Below, in pieces: positions 7,866-14,518 of a stretch of DNA of 17,500 nucleotides. The position numbers and the translations under genes were made by a program. Source of the DNA: Symbiodinium natans (taxonomy: Eukaryota; Sar; Dinophyceae; Suessiales; Symbiodiniaceae); assembly GCA_905221605.1 (NCBI GenBank), contig CAJNDS010002824.1, positions 160,001 through 177,500 on the forward strand. Direction: 5' to 3'. Within the stretch, counting starts at the first letter, position 1, and each line of letters opens with the position of its first letter. The notes below the pieces were generated by a model. It was not told the origin of the DNA. It was given only the letters and a program-made list of their open reading frames with translations, and did no database searches.

Positions 7866-7924
7866 TGGGCTAGTGGCTACAGCGTCTTCCTTAAGACGCA
7901 AGGATGCTGGCTCGAATCCCACTT
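7866..7924 (+). mobile_element. tRNA-like sequence, probably a SINE head or tRNA pseudogene
   Basis: GGGCTAGTGGCTACAGCG looks like a shortened D-arm/A-box region. GCGTCTTCCTTAAGACGC (7883-7900) forms a perfect 7-bp stem in the place of an anticodon arm. GGCTCGAATCCCAC (7909-7922) resembles the T-arm/B-box GGTTCGAATCC with one T to C change. The D arm is too short and the T stem has mismatches, so a working tRNA is unlikely; a tRNA-derived short retroelement is the better reading. It is followed at once by a TTAAGAAT hairpin arm. Confidence 0.4.
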
Positions 7925-8062
7925 AAGAATGTGCTAAGAATCTGAGCCCCCCCTGAAGCCGGAAGAACATCAAAATGCACACGGAACAAGTCGTTCTCTA
8001 GTAAGAATCTAAGCCCCCCTGACCTGACCCTCGCACATTCTTAACCGATGCTCGCACTGTAG

Positions 8063-8140
8063 TTCTGATAGTAAGCACAGTAATAATGGTACTAATAGAA
8101 TAAAAGTAGGAACAAAAATCAGAATGATAATGCGTCTGTG
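8063..8140. repeat. Short AT-rich imperfect trinucleotide stretch
   Basis: TAGTAAGCACAGTAATAATGG and similar words resemble 7003-7200 on the other side of the hairpin cluster. Confidence 0.5.
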
Positions 8141-8890
8141 TGCGAATACTCCGGGCACAGGGTTGGGTGTGTCCAACTTCATAGCACTATTACGCGGCTT
8201 GTCACAATAGGCCTGCATTGGACATTTGCACGGCTGGGGAGGGGTGAGACATTGCGGATCCCTCATGGCACTAGCATTGCAATCGCAAAACCACCTTAAA
8301 AGCAAGCCATCACTATAGCGAGCTCTTGCGCCGCGAGGTATTTAGGGGTTTACGAAACTACGGGACCCAATATAAAAACCCCACATAGTAAGGTACCCTA
8401 CTGTTGAAGGAGGCCTTCGCTGCATGCGTCGCAAGTGCTGCACTCTATGCCCAAACCTGTTTCTAGGATGGCCTTCAAACCCTCCGAAAAACATTCCTGA
8501 ATCTGAGCCTCCTAGACCCAACAAGGGAAAAACTATAAAATATCCCCAAGGCCTACCTAGGTAGTATTCTTCACGTCCCCTTGTGAACTTCAGAGACCGG
8601 AGCTGTAGGTGTCATGCGTGAGCCAGATCGCGAGTGCTGTGCATAAGACAAGTGTTCGCAACTTAATAGCAAGTTGATGTTCATCAATGCCCCTGAAGAC
8701 TCAGCGCAAACTCTCAGCCCACTCTTAGGAAGGTTTGTGGGTTTGAGGTCGTCGGACCTTCGAAAATTTTACGGGCACATGGGCTTCATTCCAGCCTAGG
8801 GGTTCAGGAGTTTGGCGCCTTGAGCGCGCCGTGTCTGCTCCCACCTCCCTCACATCCTACACGAGTTTGGTTTCGCATTTAAGGCCTATT
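8141..8890. other. 750 bp of unique DNA, no gene recognised
   Basis: Minus-strand frames at 8009-8305 (98 codons) and 8342-8524 (60 codons) show no family resemblance. GGGGTTTACGA at 8345-8355 resembles the terminal bases of the M1 copy at 16771 in reverse, but the match stops there. One half-hairpin word, GAATCTGAGCC, is near 8500. No arrays. Confidence 0.35.
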
Positions 8891-8993
8891 TGGGTGGTTG
8901 TCAAAATTATGATCCCTCTTGGGGTACCCTAAATTTTAGGTGCCATATTAGAATAGGGATCCAAAAAGGGACCATCATTTTGACAACCACCCA
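8891..8993. mobile_element. Foldback/MITE-like element, family M3
   Basis: 103 bp with terminal inverted repeats of 27 bp (8891-8917 against 8967-8993) matching at 25 positions; the tip is TGGGTGGTTGTCAAAAT. Similarity continues inward at a lower level (CTTGGGGTACCCTA against the complement of ATAGGGATCCAAAA), so almost the whole element folds back. No coding capacity. No clear target duplication in the flanks. Not interrupted by telomere repeats, so it gives a view of an intact element of this class. Confidence 0.8.
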
Positions 8994-9080
8994 TGAGGGC
9001 ACAGGATTTTAAGGTTTTAAGGCATTGGGGCTCAGTCTTTATGGGTCGCGGGCACGTAGACTAACAAAAAGCTGCGCCGG
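8994..9080. other. Unique spacer
   Basis: Nothing recognised. Confidence 0.35.
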
Positions 9081-9126
9081 AACCCTAAACCCTAAACCCT
9101 AAACCCTAAACCCTAAACCCTAAACC
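9081..9126 (-). repeat. Pure CCCTAAA tract
   Basis: Six exact CCCTAAA units, followed after 10 bp by a single GGGTTTAGGGC in the opposite sense. Confidence 0.92.
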
Positions 9127-9169
9127 ACAGTAGAGGGTTTAGGGCTTGAGGTGAGGGCCCGAACAGCTA

Positions 9170-9270
9170 CATGGGCATTTCCCAAATAGGGGGGGCACCC
9201 CTTTTATACCGCAAATACAATAGAATCCCCTTAAAGGGACCCCCAAAAAGGGTACCCCTAATATCAGAAA
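9170..9270 (+). mobile_element. M1-family foldback element, copy c, end lost at a telomere-type array
   Basis: Aligns with 139-240 from CATGGG through GGTACCCCTA. The expected right terminus (GGAAACCCCCATG in copy b) is missing. After CAGAAA the sequence goes straight into a pure CCCTAAA array. The element seems to be truncated or interrupted exactly at the array edge. Confidence 0.6.
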
Positions 9271-9342
9271 CCCTAAACCCTAAACCCTAAACCCTAAACC
9301 CTAAACCCTAAACCCTAAACCCTAAACCCTAAACCCTAAACC
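9271..9342 (-). repeat. Pure CCCTAAA array joined to M1c
   Basis: Ten exact CCCTAAA units, one of the most uniform tracts in the window, which suggests recent origin compared with the degenerate blocks. Confidence 0.95.
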
Positions 9343-9455
9343 TCGGAGCCACAGGAAGCAGGACCGGAGCTCGCCATCGGCCCAAATCAAGTCCAGGGGG
9401 CTGGTCCGATGCCTCCCATCCGCATCCACACCCTGTGACAGATGTGTCAGAAGAC
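9343..9455. other. Unique spacer
   Basis: GC-rich, nothing recognised. Confidence 0.35.
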
Positions 9456-9567
9456 TGAGGGTTTAGGGTTTAGGGTTTAGGGTTGAAGGTTGAGGGTTGA
9501 GGGTTGAGGGTTGAGGGTTTAGGGTTTAGGGTTTAGGGTTTAGGGTTTAGGGTTTAGGGTTGAAGGT

Positions 9568-9620
<53 letters not shown>

Positions 9621-9623
9621 GGC

Positions 9624-9683
<60 letters not shown>

Positions 9684-9763
9684 GGCTGAGGGTTGAGGGT
9701 TGAGGGTTGAGGGTTAGGGTTGAGGGCTTAGGGTTTAGGAATTAGGGTTTTAGGGTTTTAGGG
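9456..9763 (+). repeat. TTTAGGG array containing long pure TTGAGGG blocks
   Basis: A 307-bp array. Blocks of TTTAGGG (9461-9481 and 9517-9560) alternate with TTGAGGG blocks. The second TTGAGGG block, about 9567-9712, holds about 20 units and carries two CTGAGGG variants spaced about 10 units apart. TTGAAGG also marks the start of each TTGAGGG block, so the second looks like an amplified copy of the first. Confidence 0.95.
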
Positions 9764-10169
9764 TCACAGCTCTGCAGCTGGGACGTTTAGGAAAACCTGT
9801 TTGAAGGAACGTTCATGGGCAGTTCAACGTAGGGCTATGAGTACCGCAAATAACTTGGTATCCCGGCAACCGTATTATAAAAAGGGTACGTTGTTTTGTG
9901 TTGACGGTTGGGTACTGTATAAGTGAACCTTGAACCAAAAGAATGGACAAGGGTACCACTGGGCTGACACGATAAGGTTACAACCAGCAGCTAGCCTACG
10001 TAGAGCTCCAGCTTGTCATTTCTCCAAATCCCTTCATCAGACTTGGGGGGGGGGGAGGCGGAAAGCGCCTCGTGTTCAAAAACAGATCACCTGCAGAAGT
10101 GTTTCATTCGCATCAGCAACTCACACTTACCCGGCAAATGCGCCAGCACTCCTCTTCACAGCAGCATGA
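9764..10169. other. Spacer with a weak inverted repeat and a poly-G run
   Basis: 9852-9924 may be a worn foldback element: about 21-bp ends (ACTTGGTATCCCGGCAACCGT against ACGGTTGGGTACTGTATAAGT) match at roughly two-thirds of positions. A run of 11 G is at 10045-10055. The open frame at 9930-10169 (79 codons) shows no family resemblance. Confidence 0.35.
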
Positions 10170-10239
10170 CCCTAAACCCTAAACCCTAAACCCCAAACCC
10201 TAAACCCTGAACCCCAAACCCTAAACCCCAAACCCCAAA
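10170..10239 (-). repeat. CCCTAAA tract with CCCCAAA variants
   Basis: Ten units; three CCCTAAA, then CCCCAAA alternating with CCCTAAA and CCCTGAA. Confidence 0.9.
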
Positions 10240-10370
10240 CGGCAGAGCGCGGAGTTTCAAGAGATACAGGCGATTTTGGGGGCGCAAGGTGCTTTTGTAA
10301 GGAGCTCGGCCTTGACGGGTATAACGTGCATGGCCTAGGGTTTCTCGGGTTTAGGGTGGTTTCGGGATAA
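10240..10370. other. Spacer with scattered GGGTTT words
   Basis: No gene; TTTCTCGGGTTTAGGG-like fragments precede the next array. Confidence 0.35.
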
Positions 10371-10466
10371 GGGTTTAGGGTTGAGGGTTTAGGGTTTAGG
10401 GTTTAGGGTTTAGGGTTTAGGGTTTAGGGTTTAGGGTTTGGGGTTTGGGGTGTAGGGCTTAGGCTT
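10371..10466 (+). repeat. TTTAGGG array
   Basis: Nine or so TTTAGGG units, ending in TTTGGGG, TGTAGGG and CTTAGG variants. Confidence 0.92.
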
Positions 10467-10554
10467 GAGGGGTCACCCTGAAACAGCAAAGGACCTTTGA
10501 CCTTGAGTTTGGTGACTGCCCTCGAAATTAGGGTTCGTGCGTGTTGTCCGAAGC

Positions 10555-10678
10555 CAAGAGAGAAAGGGACAAAGGGAGAAAGGGAGAAATGGAGAAAGGG
10601 AGAAAGGGAGAAAGGGAGAAAGGGAGAAAGGGAGAAAGGGAGAAAGGGAGAGCGAGAGAGACAGACACAGACAGACAG
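10555..10678. repeat. GA-rich microsatellite (AGGGAGAA period 8)
   Basis: About ten units of AGGGAGAA with a few changes, ending in GAGAGAGACAGACACAGACAGACAGG. Because the repeat has no stops in several frames, open frames of 68-97 codons appear on both strands (Lys/Gly/Glu/Arg on +, Ser/Pro/Leu/Phe on -). They are repeat artefacts. Confidence 0.9.
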
Positions 10679-10822
10679 GCCTCCAAAAATGAAGATGATT
10701 GGCAGCTCAGAGAAGCCAGGTTTTCCAAAAATTCAGAAGCCACTTAGGGTTAAGGACTTAGGGAAATTCACAACACCCCAGAGGCAATGATGGCCAAGAG
10801 TTTAAACCCAGAATCCGGGGGC

Positions 10823-10841
10823 GGGGGGGGGGGGGGGGGGG
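10823..10841 (+). repeat. Run of 19 G
   Basis: Uninterrupted G run after GGGGGC and followed by TGGAGGGG. Its exact length in the assembly is uncertain, since such runs are poorly read. Confidence 0.85.
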
Positions 10842-11191
10842 TGGAGGGGCGCCGCATTACGAAGATACTCCCTGGCAACCACCACCATTAGACCATAGGG
10901 TCTTGGGGTTTCGACCCTGACCCCTGGAGCCACCAAAAGAAACCGACGTCAGGGCGTACTTCCTGGTTCGTAGTTGGAAATTAAGGGCTTAGGGCTTACA
11001 GAATCTACTTAAGTCCACCTTGTCACCAGTAAGTCTAGGCTCCGAATGCGAACCGACCCTCGTTTTTAGCTTCAGGGGGTCTTGCAAGGGAACCTAACAA
11101 GGAAGGCAGACACGAAACCACTGGGGGAGCCCAGCAATTTCGAGGGCGTCCTCACATAGTTGAGATTTCCGACAAAGCCCATCATTTGGAT
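10842..11191. other. Unique spacer
   Basis: No array and no recognisable coding; the minus-strand frame ending at 11072 (92 codons) overlaps a telomere-type tract and a CT-rich repeat. Confidence 0.35.
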
Positions 11192-11231
11192 CAACCCTAA
11201 GCCCAAACCCTGAGCCCTAAACCCTAAACCC
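11192..11231 (-). repeat. Degenerate CCCTAAA tract
   Basis: Five to six units: CCCTAAG, CCCAAA, CCCTGAG, then CCCTAAA twice. Confidence 0.8.
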
Positions 11232-11294
11232 ATTGAAGGCCTTACAGTCTTTACTTCAATTGCGAAGGCCCTAAAAATCATCCTTGCGGAGGGG

Positions 11295-11321
11295 CTCCCC
11301 CTCTCCCCCTCTCCCCCTCTC
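11295..11321. repeat. CT-rich microsatellite (CTCCCCCT)
   Basis: Three to four units of an 8-bp CT-rich repeat. Confidence 0.8.
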
Positions 11322-11359
11322 TGGTGTGTAGGGTTTTGTGTTTGCTTCACGGTCCAGGC

Positions 11360-11503
11360 TTCTAGGGCTTTAGGGCTTGAATCCTAAACCCTAAGGCCGA
11401 TACCCTAAACCCCACCCCCTAGGGCTTGAGCATTTCAAGGGTTTGGGGGTTTGGGCTTAGGCATCAGGACCCGGCTCCCCACAGCCTCTTCGTCCTCGTC
11501 CTG
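11360..11503. other. Scattered telomere-like words of both senses
   Basis: GGGCTTTAGGGCTTG, CCTAAACCCTAAGG, CCTAAACCCC and GGGTTTGGGGGTTTGGG occur without forming an array. Confidence 0.5.
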
Positions 11504-11573
11504 GGGTTCAGGGTCTGGGGTTTAGGGTTGAGGGTTTGGGGCTTAGGGCTTAGGGTTTAGGGTTTAGGGTTTT
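11504..11573 (+). repeat. TTTAGGG-type tract with mixed variants
   Basis: TTCAGGG, TCTGGGG, TTTAGGG, TTGAGGG, TTTGGGG, CTTAGGG twice, then three TTTAGGG. Confidence 0.85.
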
Positions 11574-11603
11574 GACAGGGTGCTCGTGCTTTAACAGTCA
11601 GCC

Positions 11604-11627
11604 CTGAACCCTAAACCTTAAACCCCA
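11604..11627 (-). repeat. Very short CCCTAAA-like tract
   Basis: CCCTGAACCCTAAACCTTAAACCCC, about three units. Confidence 0.6.
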
Positions 11628-11983
11628 GTCTTTAAACCAGCCCTCATAACCCTGTTAAGGTACATAGAATCAACTTATGGGCCATTCTCCACAGTCGCAT
11701 CCTTCTGACGGGTCCTGATTTTCAGGCCTTGTACCAGAGAAAAGACTACAGCAAGCAGCCCAGACAGTTGCGCCCCTGACCTTAGCCCGGAAGTTCCGCC
11801 CAAACGTCCGCAAGGTCCTAATCTCGGCTCACGCCGTAGGGTTCAAGGCTTAGGGCTTAGGGACCTCAAACTAGACAATGGAGACATGAAGCAACAGGTT
11901 CTACAAAACCGAGGCCCATGCAGGGCGGGCTGCTTGGGCTTTTTGGGCGACGTCCCCTTCGTGGATGTGGAAGAGCTTCCAGC
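11628..11983. other. Unique DNA, no gene recognised
   Basis: About 350 bp with no array apart from one GGGCTTAGGGCTTAGGG pair near 11850; no open frame of note. Confidence 0.4.
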
Positions 11984-12112
11984 CTAGAACCCTAAACCCC
12001 GAACCCTCTAAACCGCAAACCTCAAAGCCCTAAACCAACATGAACGCGACATGCGGCCAGAACCTCGAAGCCTCCCTAAACCCTCAACCCTAAACCCTAA
12101 ACCCTAAACCCA
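11984..12112 (-). repeat. Two CCCTAAA tracts in degenerate surroundings
   Basis: 11984-12035 is degenerate (CCCTAAACCCCGAACCCTCTAAACCG). 12074-12112 is cleaner: CCCTAAA, CCCTCAA, then three CCCTAAA. Confidence 0.75.
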
Positions 12113-12182
12113 ATGGTCCTGCGTGCCGGCGCTTCCGCGTCTTGGCGAGAGGCTCTCCGCCAGCCTGGGGCTTCAAAGGTTC

Positions 12183-12283
12183 CCTAAACCCTAAACCCTA
12201 AACCCTAAACCCTAAACCCTAAACCTCAAACCCTAAACCCTGAACCTCAAACCCTAAACCCTAAATCCCTAAACCCCCAAACT
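12183..12283 (-). repeat. CCCTAAA array
   Basis: About 14 units; six pure CCCTAAA, then CTCAAACCCTAAACCCTGAAC repeats and 8-mer CCCTAAAT near the end. Confidence 0.92.
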
Positions 12284-12379
12284 GAGGATCTTGTTGTCCG
12301 GAGCCCCAACAGCAGAGAATCGGTGTGTCTAGGGCATCTAGGGTTCTTGAAACCGAAAATGCTGAGCCTTGAAACTGAA

Positions 12380-12457
12380 TTAGGGTTTAGGGTTTCGGGT
12401 TTAGGGTTTAGGGCTTCGGGTTTAGGGTTTCGGGTTTAGGGTTTAGGGTTTAGGGCT
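12380..12457 (+). repeat. TTTAGGG array with TTTCGGG variants
   Basis: About 11 units; TTTCGGG and CTTCGGG alternate with TTTAGGG as a dimer-like pattern. Confidence 0.9.
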
Positions 12458-12560
12458 CGCAAAACCCGAAGACGCACAAGAGCGCTCCAGGAAGCTTGAA
12501 ACAGCAGAGCCAACACCCAAGCCTCATTCACCGACACGAACAAAATGAGATGCTTTTTCC

Positions 12561-12674
12561 ACTAGGTTGCCCAGTATCCTAGGATTAAAAAGGGTGCCTT
12601 TTTTGCTTAAAGGGGTTTATAAGGGAACCTACACCCCCAAAAAAGGGAAAAATGGTAGTACTGGGCATCCTAGT
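12561..12674. mobile_element. Foldback/MITE-like element, family M2 copy b (uninterrupted)
   Basis: 114 bp with 16-bp terminal inverted repeats, ACTAGGTTGCCCAGTA at 12561-12576 and TACTGGGCATCCTAGT at 12659-12674 (14 of 16 paired, the inner 9 perfect). The interior (AGGATT, AAAAAGGGTGCC, TAAGGGAACCTACACCCCC, AAAAAAGGG) aligns with both sides of the interrupted copy at 5091-5250. No coding capacity. Confidence 0.7.
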
Positions 12675-13327
12675 CCATGACCAGACATACATCTAAGGTT
12701 CATGGGAAGGGGTACCCTTAGGGCCCATACAAGGGGACCATGTAACTACCCTTAGAATACAAGCTCATTCAAATCTTCGCCCCGAAGCCCTCAAAAAATC
12801 TTCCGACCCGGACAGTACACGACTAACGAATGACGGGACGCTCAAAATTGTGATTCATGGGGTTAAGTACTTTTGGTACTGTGATGGTATAGATCTTCTG
12901 CCATGGTGTGGGTTTAAGGTTTGAGTTTTGGGCTTAGGGTGGGCGTGGACCTTTGGGGCACCGAAACTGGAGGATATTATGTAACGGAGATCCCCGGAAA
13001 GGGACTATGACTCCCATTCGGCCCTGGAGCCTCCCTAAACCCTTGCGGAGAGTAGCAACTCCGCCGTTGACTTGGCTCGGGTGGAGGAGCTTGCCTCAGC
13101 GAGCAGACCCCCAAACCCCTCTAGCTGCAAGCCCCGAACACCCTAAACCCTGCATTGGGTTTGTGTAGGGTCTACGGTTTAGGTTGTAGGGTTTAGGTCA
13201 CATCTCTTGGGTACCCAATCACAAAGGTCCCGCAAAGGTCCGCATGACAGTAGGTACCCGAAAAAACTTTAGAAAATCTACTTGAAGGCTCATGGGTGGC
13301 AACCCTACTCAGCGCCCCCGTTTTGCT
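12675..13327. other. Unique DNA with small palindromes, no supported gene
   Basis: Contains the 12-bp palindrome TTGGGTACCCAA near 13208-13219, a CATGG...CCATG pair at 12701-12742 around a GGGGTACCCTTA core, and weak GGGTTTAGG words near 13165-13197. The open frame at 12953-13168 (71 codons) resembles nothing known. Confidence 0.35.
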
Positions 13328-13365
13328 AACCCTAAACCCTAAACCTTAAACCTTAAACCCTAAAT
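13328..13365 (-). repeat. CCCTAAA tract with CCTTAAA variants
   Basis: Five units: CCCTAAA twice, CCTTAAA twice, CCCTAAA. Confidence 0.85.
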
Positions 13366-13450
13366 AGGGGCTTTACGTTTACAGTGTCTGGGGGGCCTTA
13401 CGGTTCCAGGGTTCCCGGCAGGGCTTAAGGTTTCACGGCCTGAGTCTTTT

Positions 13451-13601
13451 TAATCCCCTCCCCCTAAAATCCCCCGCCCCCTCTTCCCCCCCCTTACCCC
13501 CTAATCTTAATACTCCCCATACACAAAAATAGCACAAAAAAGGGAGTGTATGTAATATTCGGGGGGTAGGGGGGTTTTAATATTAGGGGGCGAGGGGACT
13601 A
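13451..13601. mobile_element. C/G-skewed foldback element, family M4
   Basis: 151 bp. The left half is extremely C-rich (TAATCCCCTCCCCCTAAAA at its tip); the right half is its approximate reverse complement, ending in TAGGGGGCGAGGGGACTA. An inner pair, ATACAC against GTGTAT, surrounds a short centre AAAAATAGCACAAAAAAG. The arms pair with several indels, so this is an old or rapidly slipping palindrome. It does not contain telomere-type units. Confidence 0.65.
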
Positions 13602-13708
13602 CCCGGCACTCATGCCATCGGGCTCTCGTAGGGGTTCAGAACTCCCGCGTCTTAGGGACTTCGGGTTTGAGGGCTCTAGGGTTCTAGGGGCTTAGGAAAT
13701 TACGGTAT

Positions 13709-13763
13709 AGGGTTTTAGGGGTTAACCCTAAACCCCTAAATCCCAAGCCCCAAACCCCACCTG
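13709..13763. repeat. Small TTTAGGGG-to-CCCTAAA inverted junction
   Basis: GGGTTTTAGGGGTTAACCC is followed by TAAACCCCTAAATCCC. The G-strand sense meets the C-strand sense at GTTAAC with no spacer. This is the polarity expected for two telomere ends joined together, though only two to three units are present on each side. Confidence 0.6.
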
Positions 13764-13904
13764 AACATCTGAACATCTTCTAGGAACTCAGGCTATTCAG
13801 GGTCTCTCTCTCGGCCACTTGATACCCGGCTGCGCTGGAGCTCACCGCGGGCGTCGGCGCTCCATCTGCATCTCCATCCGAAGCATGGGGCACCTGTTCG
13901 CAGG

Positions 13905-13958
13905 TTTAGGGTTTAGGGCTCCAGGGTTCTAAGGTTAAAGGGTTTCGGATTTAGGGTT
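13905..13958 (+). repeat. Degenerate TTTAGGG tract
   Basis: TTTAGGGTTTAGGGCTCCAGGG, then GGTTTCGGATTTAGGG; about six worn units just left of the M5 element. Confidence 0.65.
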
Positions 13959-13965
13959 CACTTAG

Positions 13966-14085
13966 TTGGGATTATAGTACCCCTAGTATAATCCCTAGTA
14001 AGGACTGTTAGTATAGGGGAACATCCCACAACCCTAAACCCTAAACCCTCAACCCTCAACCCTATAGTATAGGGGAACATCCCAA
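13966..14085. mobile_element. Foldback/MITE-like element, family M5, with a telomere-type insert near its right end
   Basis: The left tip TTGGGATTATAGTACCCCTAGTA (13966 on) is an imperfect inverted match of the right end TAGTATAGGGGAACATCCCAA (14065-14085). Without the insert the element would be about 64 bp. The last 20 bp of the right end are present twice, at 14009-14028 and 14065-14084, with CCCTAAA repeats between. Confidence 0.6.
14029..14064 (-). repeat. CCCTAAA tract between exact 20-bp direct repeats
   Basis: 36 bp: CCCTAAA twice, then CCCTCAA twice, CCCTA. Bounded on both sides by TAGTATAGGGGAACATCCCA (14009-14028, 14065-14084), identical at all 20 positions and differing immediately outside. 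This is the layout of an insertion with target-site duplication. Confidence 0.9.
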
Positions 14086-14175
14086 ATTTAGGATTGAGTG
14101 TTTCGGGTCATTGGTCGAGTTCTAGGGGCTTCCGGGCTCTTAGGAGGTACCAAAGGCTAGGGCTTTGATGATTGT

Positions 14176-14289
14176 AGGGTTTAGGGTTTAGGGTTTAGGG
14201 TTTCGGGTTTCGGGTTTAGGGCTTAGGGTTCCCTACAAGACCTCCCAGGGTTGAGGGTTTAGGTGTTAGGGTTTGGGGTTTAGGGTTTT
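14176..14289 (+). repeat. Two neighbouring TTTAGGG tracts
   Basis: 14176-14230 has TTTAGGG four times, TTTCGGG twice, TTTAGGG and CTTAGGG. It is bounded by inverted TTGTAGGG (14172-14179) and CCCTACAA (14231-14238). 14251-14289 has TTGAGGG, TGTTAGGG, TTTGGGG and TTTAGGG. Confidence 0.85.
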
Positions 14290-14518
14290 CGGTCGTGGGC
14301 TTCCGCTTATGCGCATCCTGAGGGATTCGGGATGGGGCATATGTACTTAGGACTTGGGGTTTAGGGAGTAACTCGGCGTAAGGGGGGGGAGGGGGCCTAG
14401 TTGGTTAGAATGGGCTTGTACAGGGCAAGTCGCTTTTTGTAGCTCTATAGAGCAACTCTGCTGCCCATCCGGGCCCAGCCCGGGTGCTGGCTAAGATCTC
14501 CTTCAAGCCAGCATTTCG
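14290..14518. other. Unique spacer with short hairpins
   Basis: Contains GCTCTATAGAGC (around 14441-14452, perfect 12-bp palindrome) and CCGGGCCCAGCCCGG (6-bp stem) close together. Not recognisable as a tRNA or other known RNA. Confidence 0.35.

Larger units (their letters stand above)
7214..8043. repeat. Cluster of about ten copies of a 27-bp hairpin repeat
   Basis: The consensus is arm TAAGAATCTGAG, a 3-nt centre (CCC or GGG), and arm CTCAGATTCTTA. Full 27-bp copies are at 7231-7257, 7395-7421, 7478-7504, 7553-7579, 7719-7745, 7752-7778 and 7785-7811. Degenerate copies are at 7436-7459, 7628-7654, 7935-7956 and 8002-8043. Arms pair perfectly in 7395, 7719 and 7785, and with one mismatch in 7231, 7478, 7553 and 7752. 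The three copies from 7719 are tandem with a 33-bp period (spacer GCTCGC). The 7478 and 7553 copies belong to a 75-bp unit with a shared tail, GCTTGTAAAGCTTTTGCAC. The centre is GGG in 7231 and 7719 and CCC elsewhere, so orientation varies. Confidence 0.9.

Noticed and set aside
7883-7900. Functional tRNA anticodon arm
   Set aside because: The D arm is too short and the T stem mispairs, so I call only a tRNA-like sequence.
7214-8043. CRISPR array
   Set aside because: Repeats are self-complementary hairpins at irregular spacing with related, not unique, spacers, and the window is eukaryotic in character.
10497-10790. 97-codon Lys/Gly/Glu/Arg-rich frame, and a Ser/Pro/Leu/Phe frame on the other strand
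   Set aside because: Both are translations of the AGGGAGAA microsatellite, which lacks stops in several frames.
12701-12742. CATGG...CCATG around a GGGGTACCCTTA core as another M1 element
   Set aside because: Terminal pairing is only 5 bp and the interior does not align convincingly with M1.
14172-14238. TTGTAGGG/CCCTACAA flanking a TTTAGGG tract as a foldback element
   Set aside because: Only 8 bp of pairing, and the GGG/CCC part overlaps the repeat itself.
14441-14490. Two adjacent hairpins as a possible structured RNA
   Set aside because: GCTCTATAGAGC and CCGGGCCCAGCCCGG do not fit any RNA fold I know and have no supporting context.
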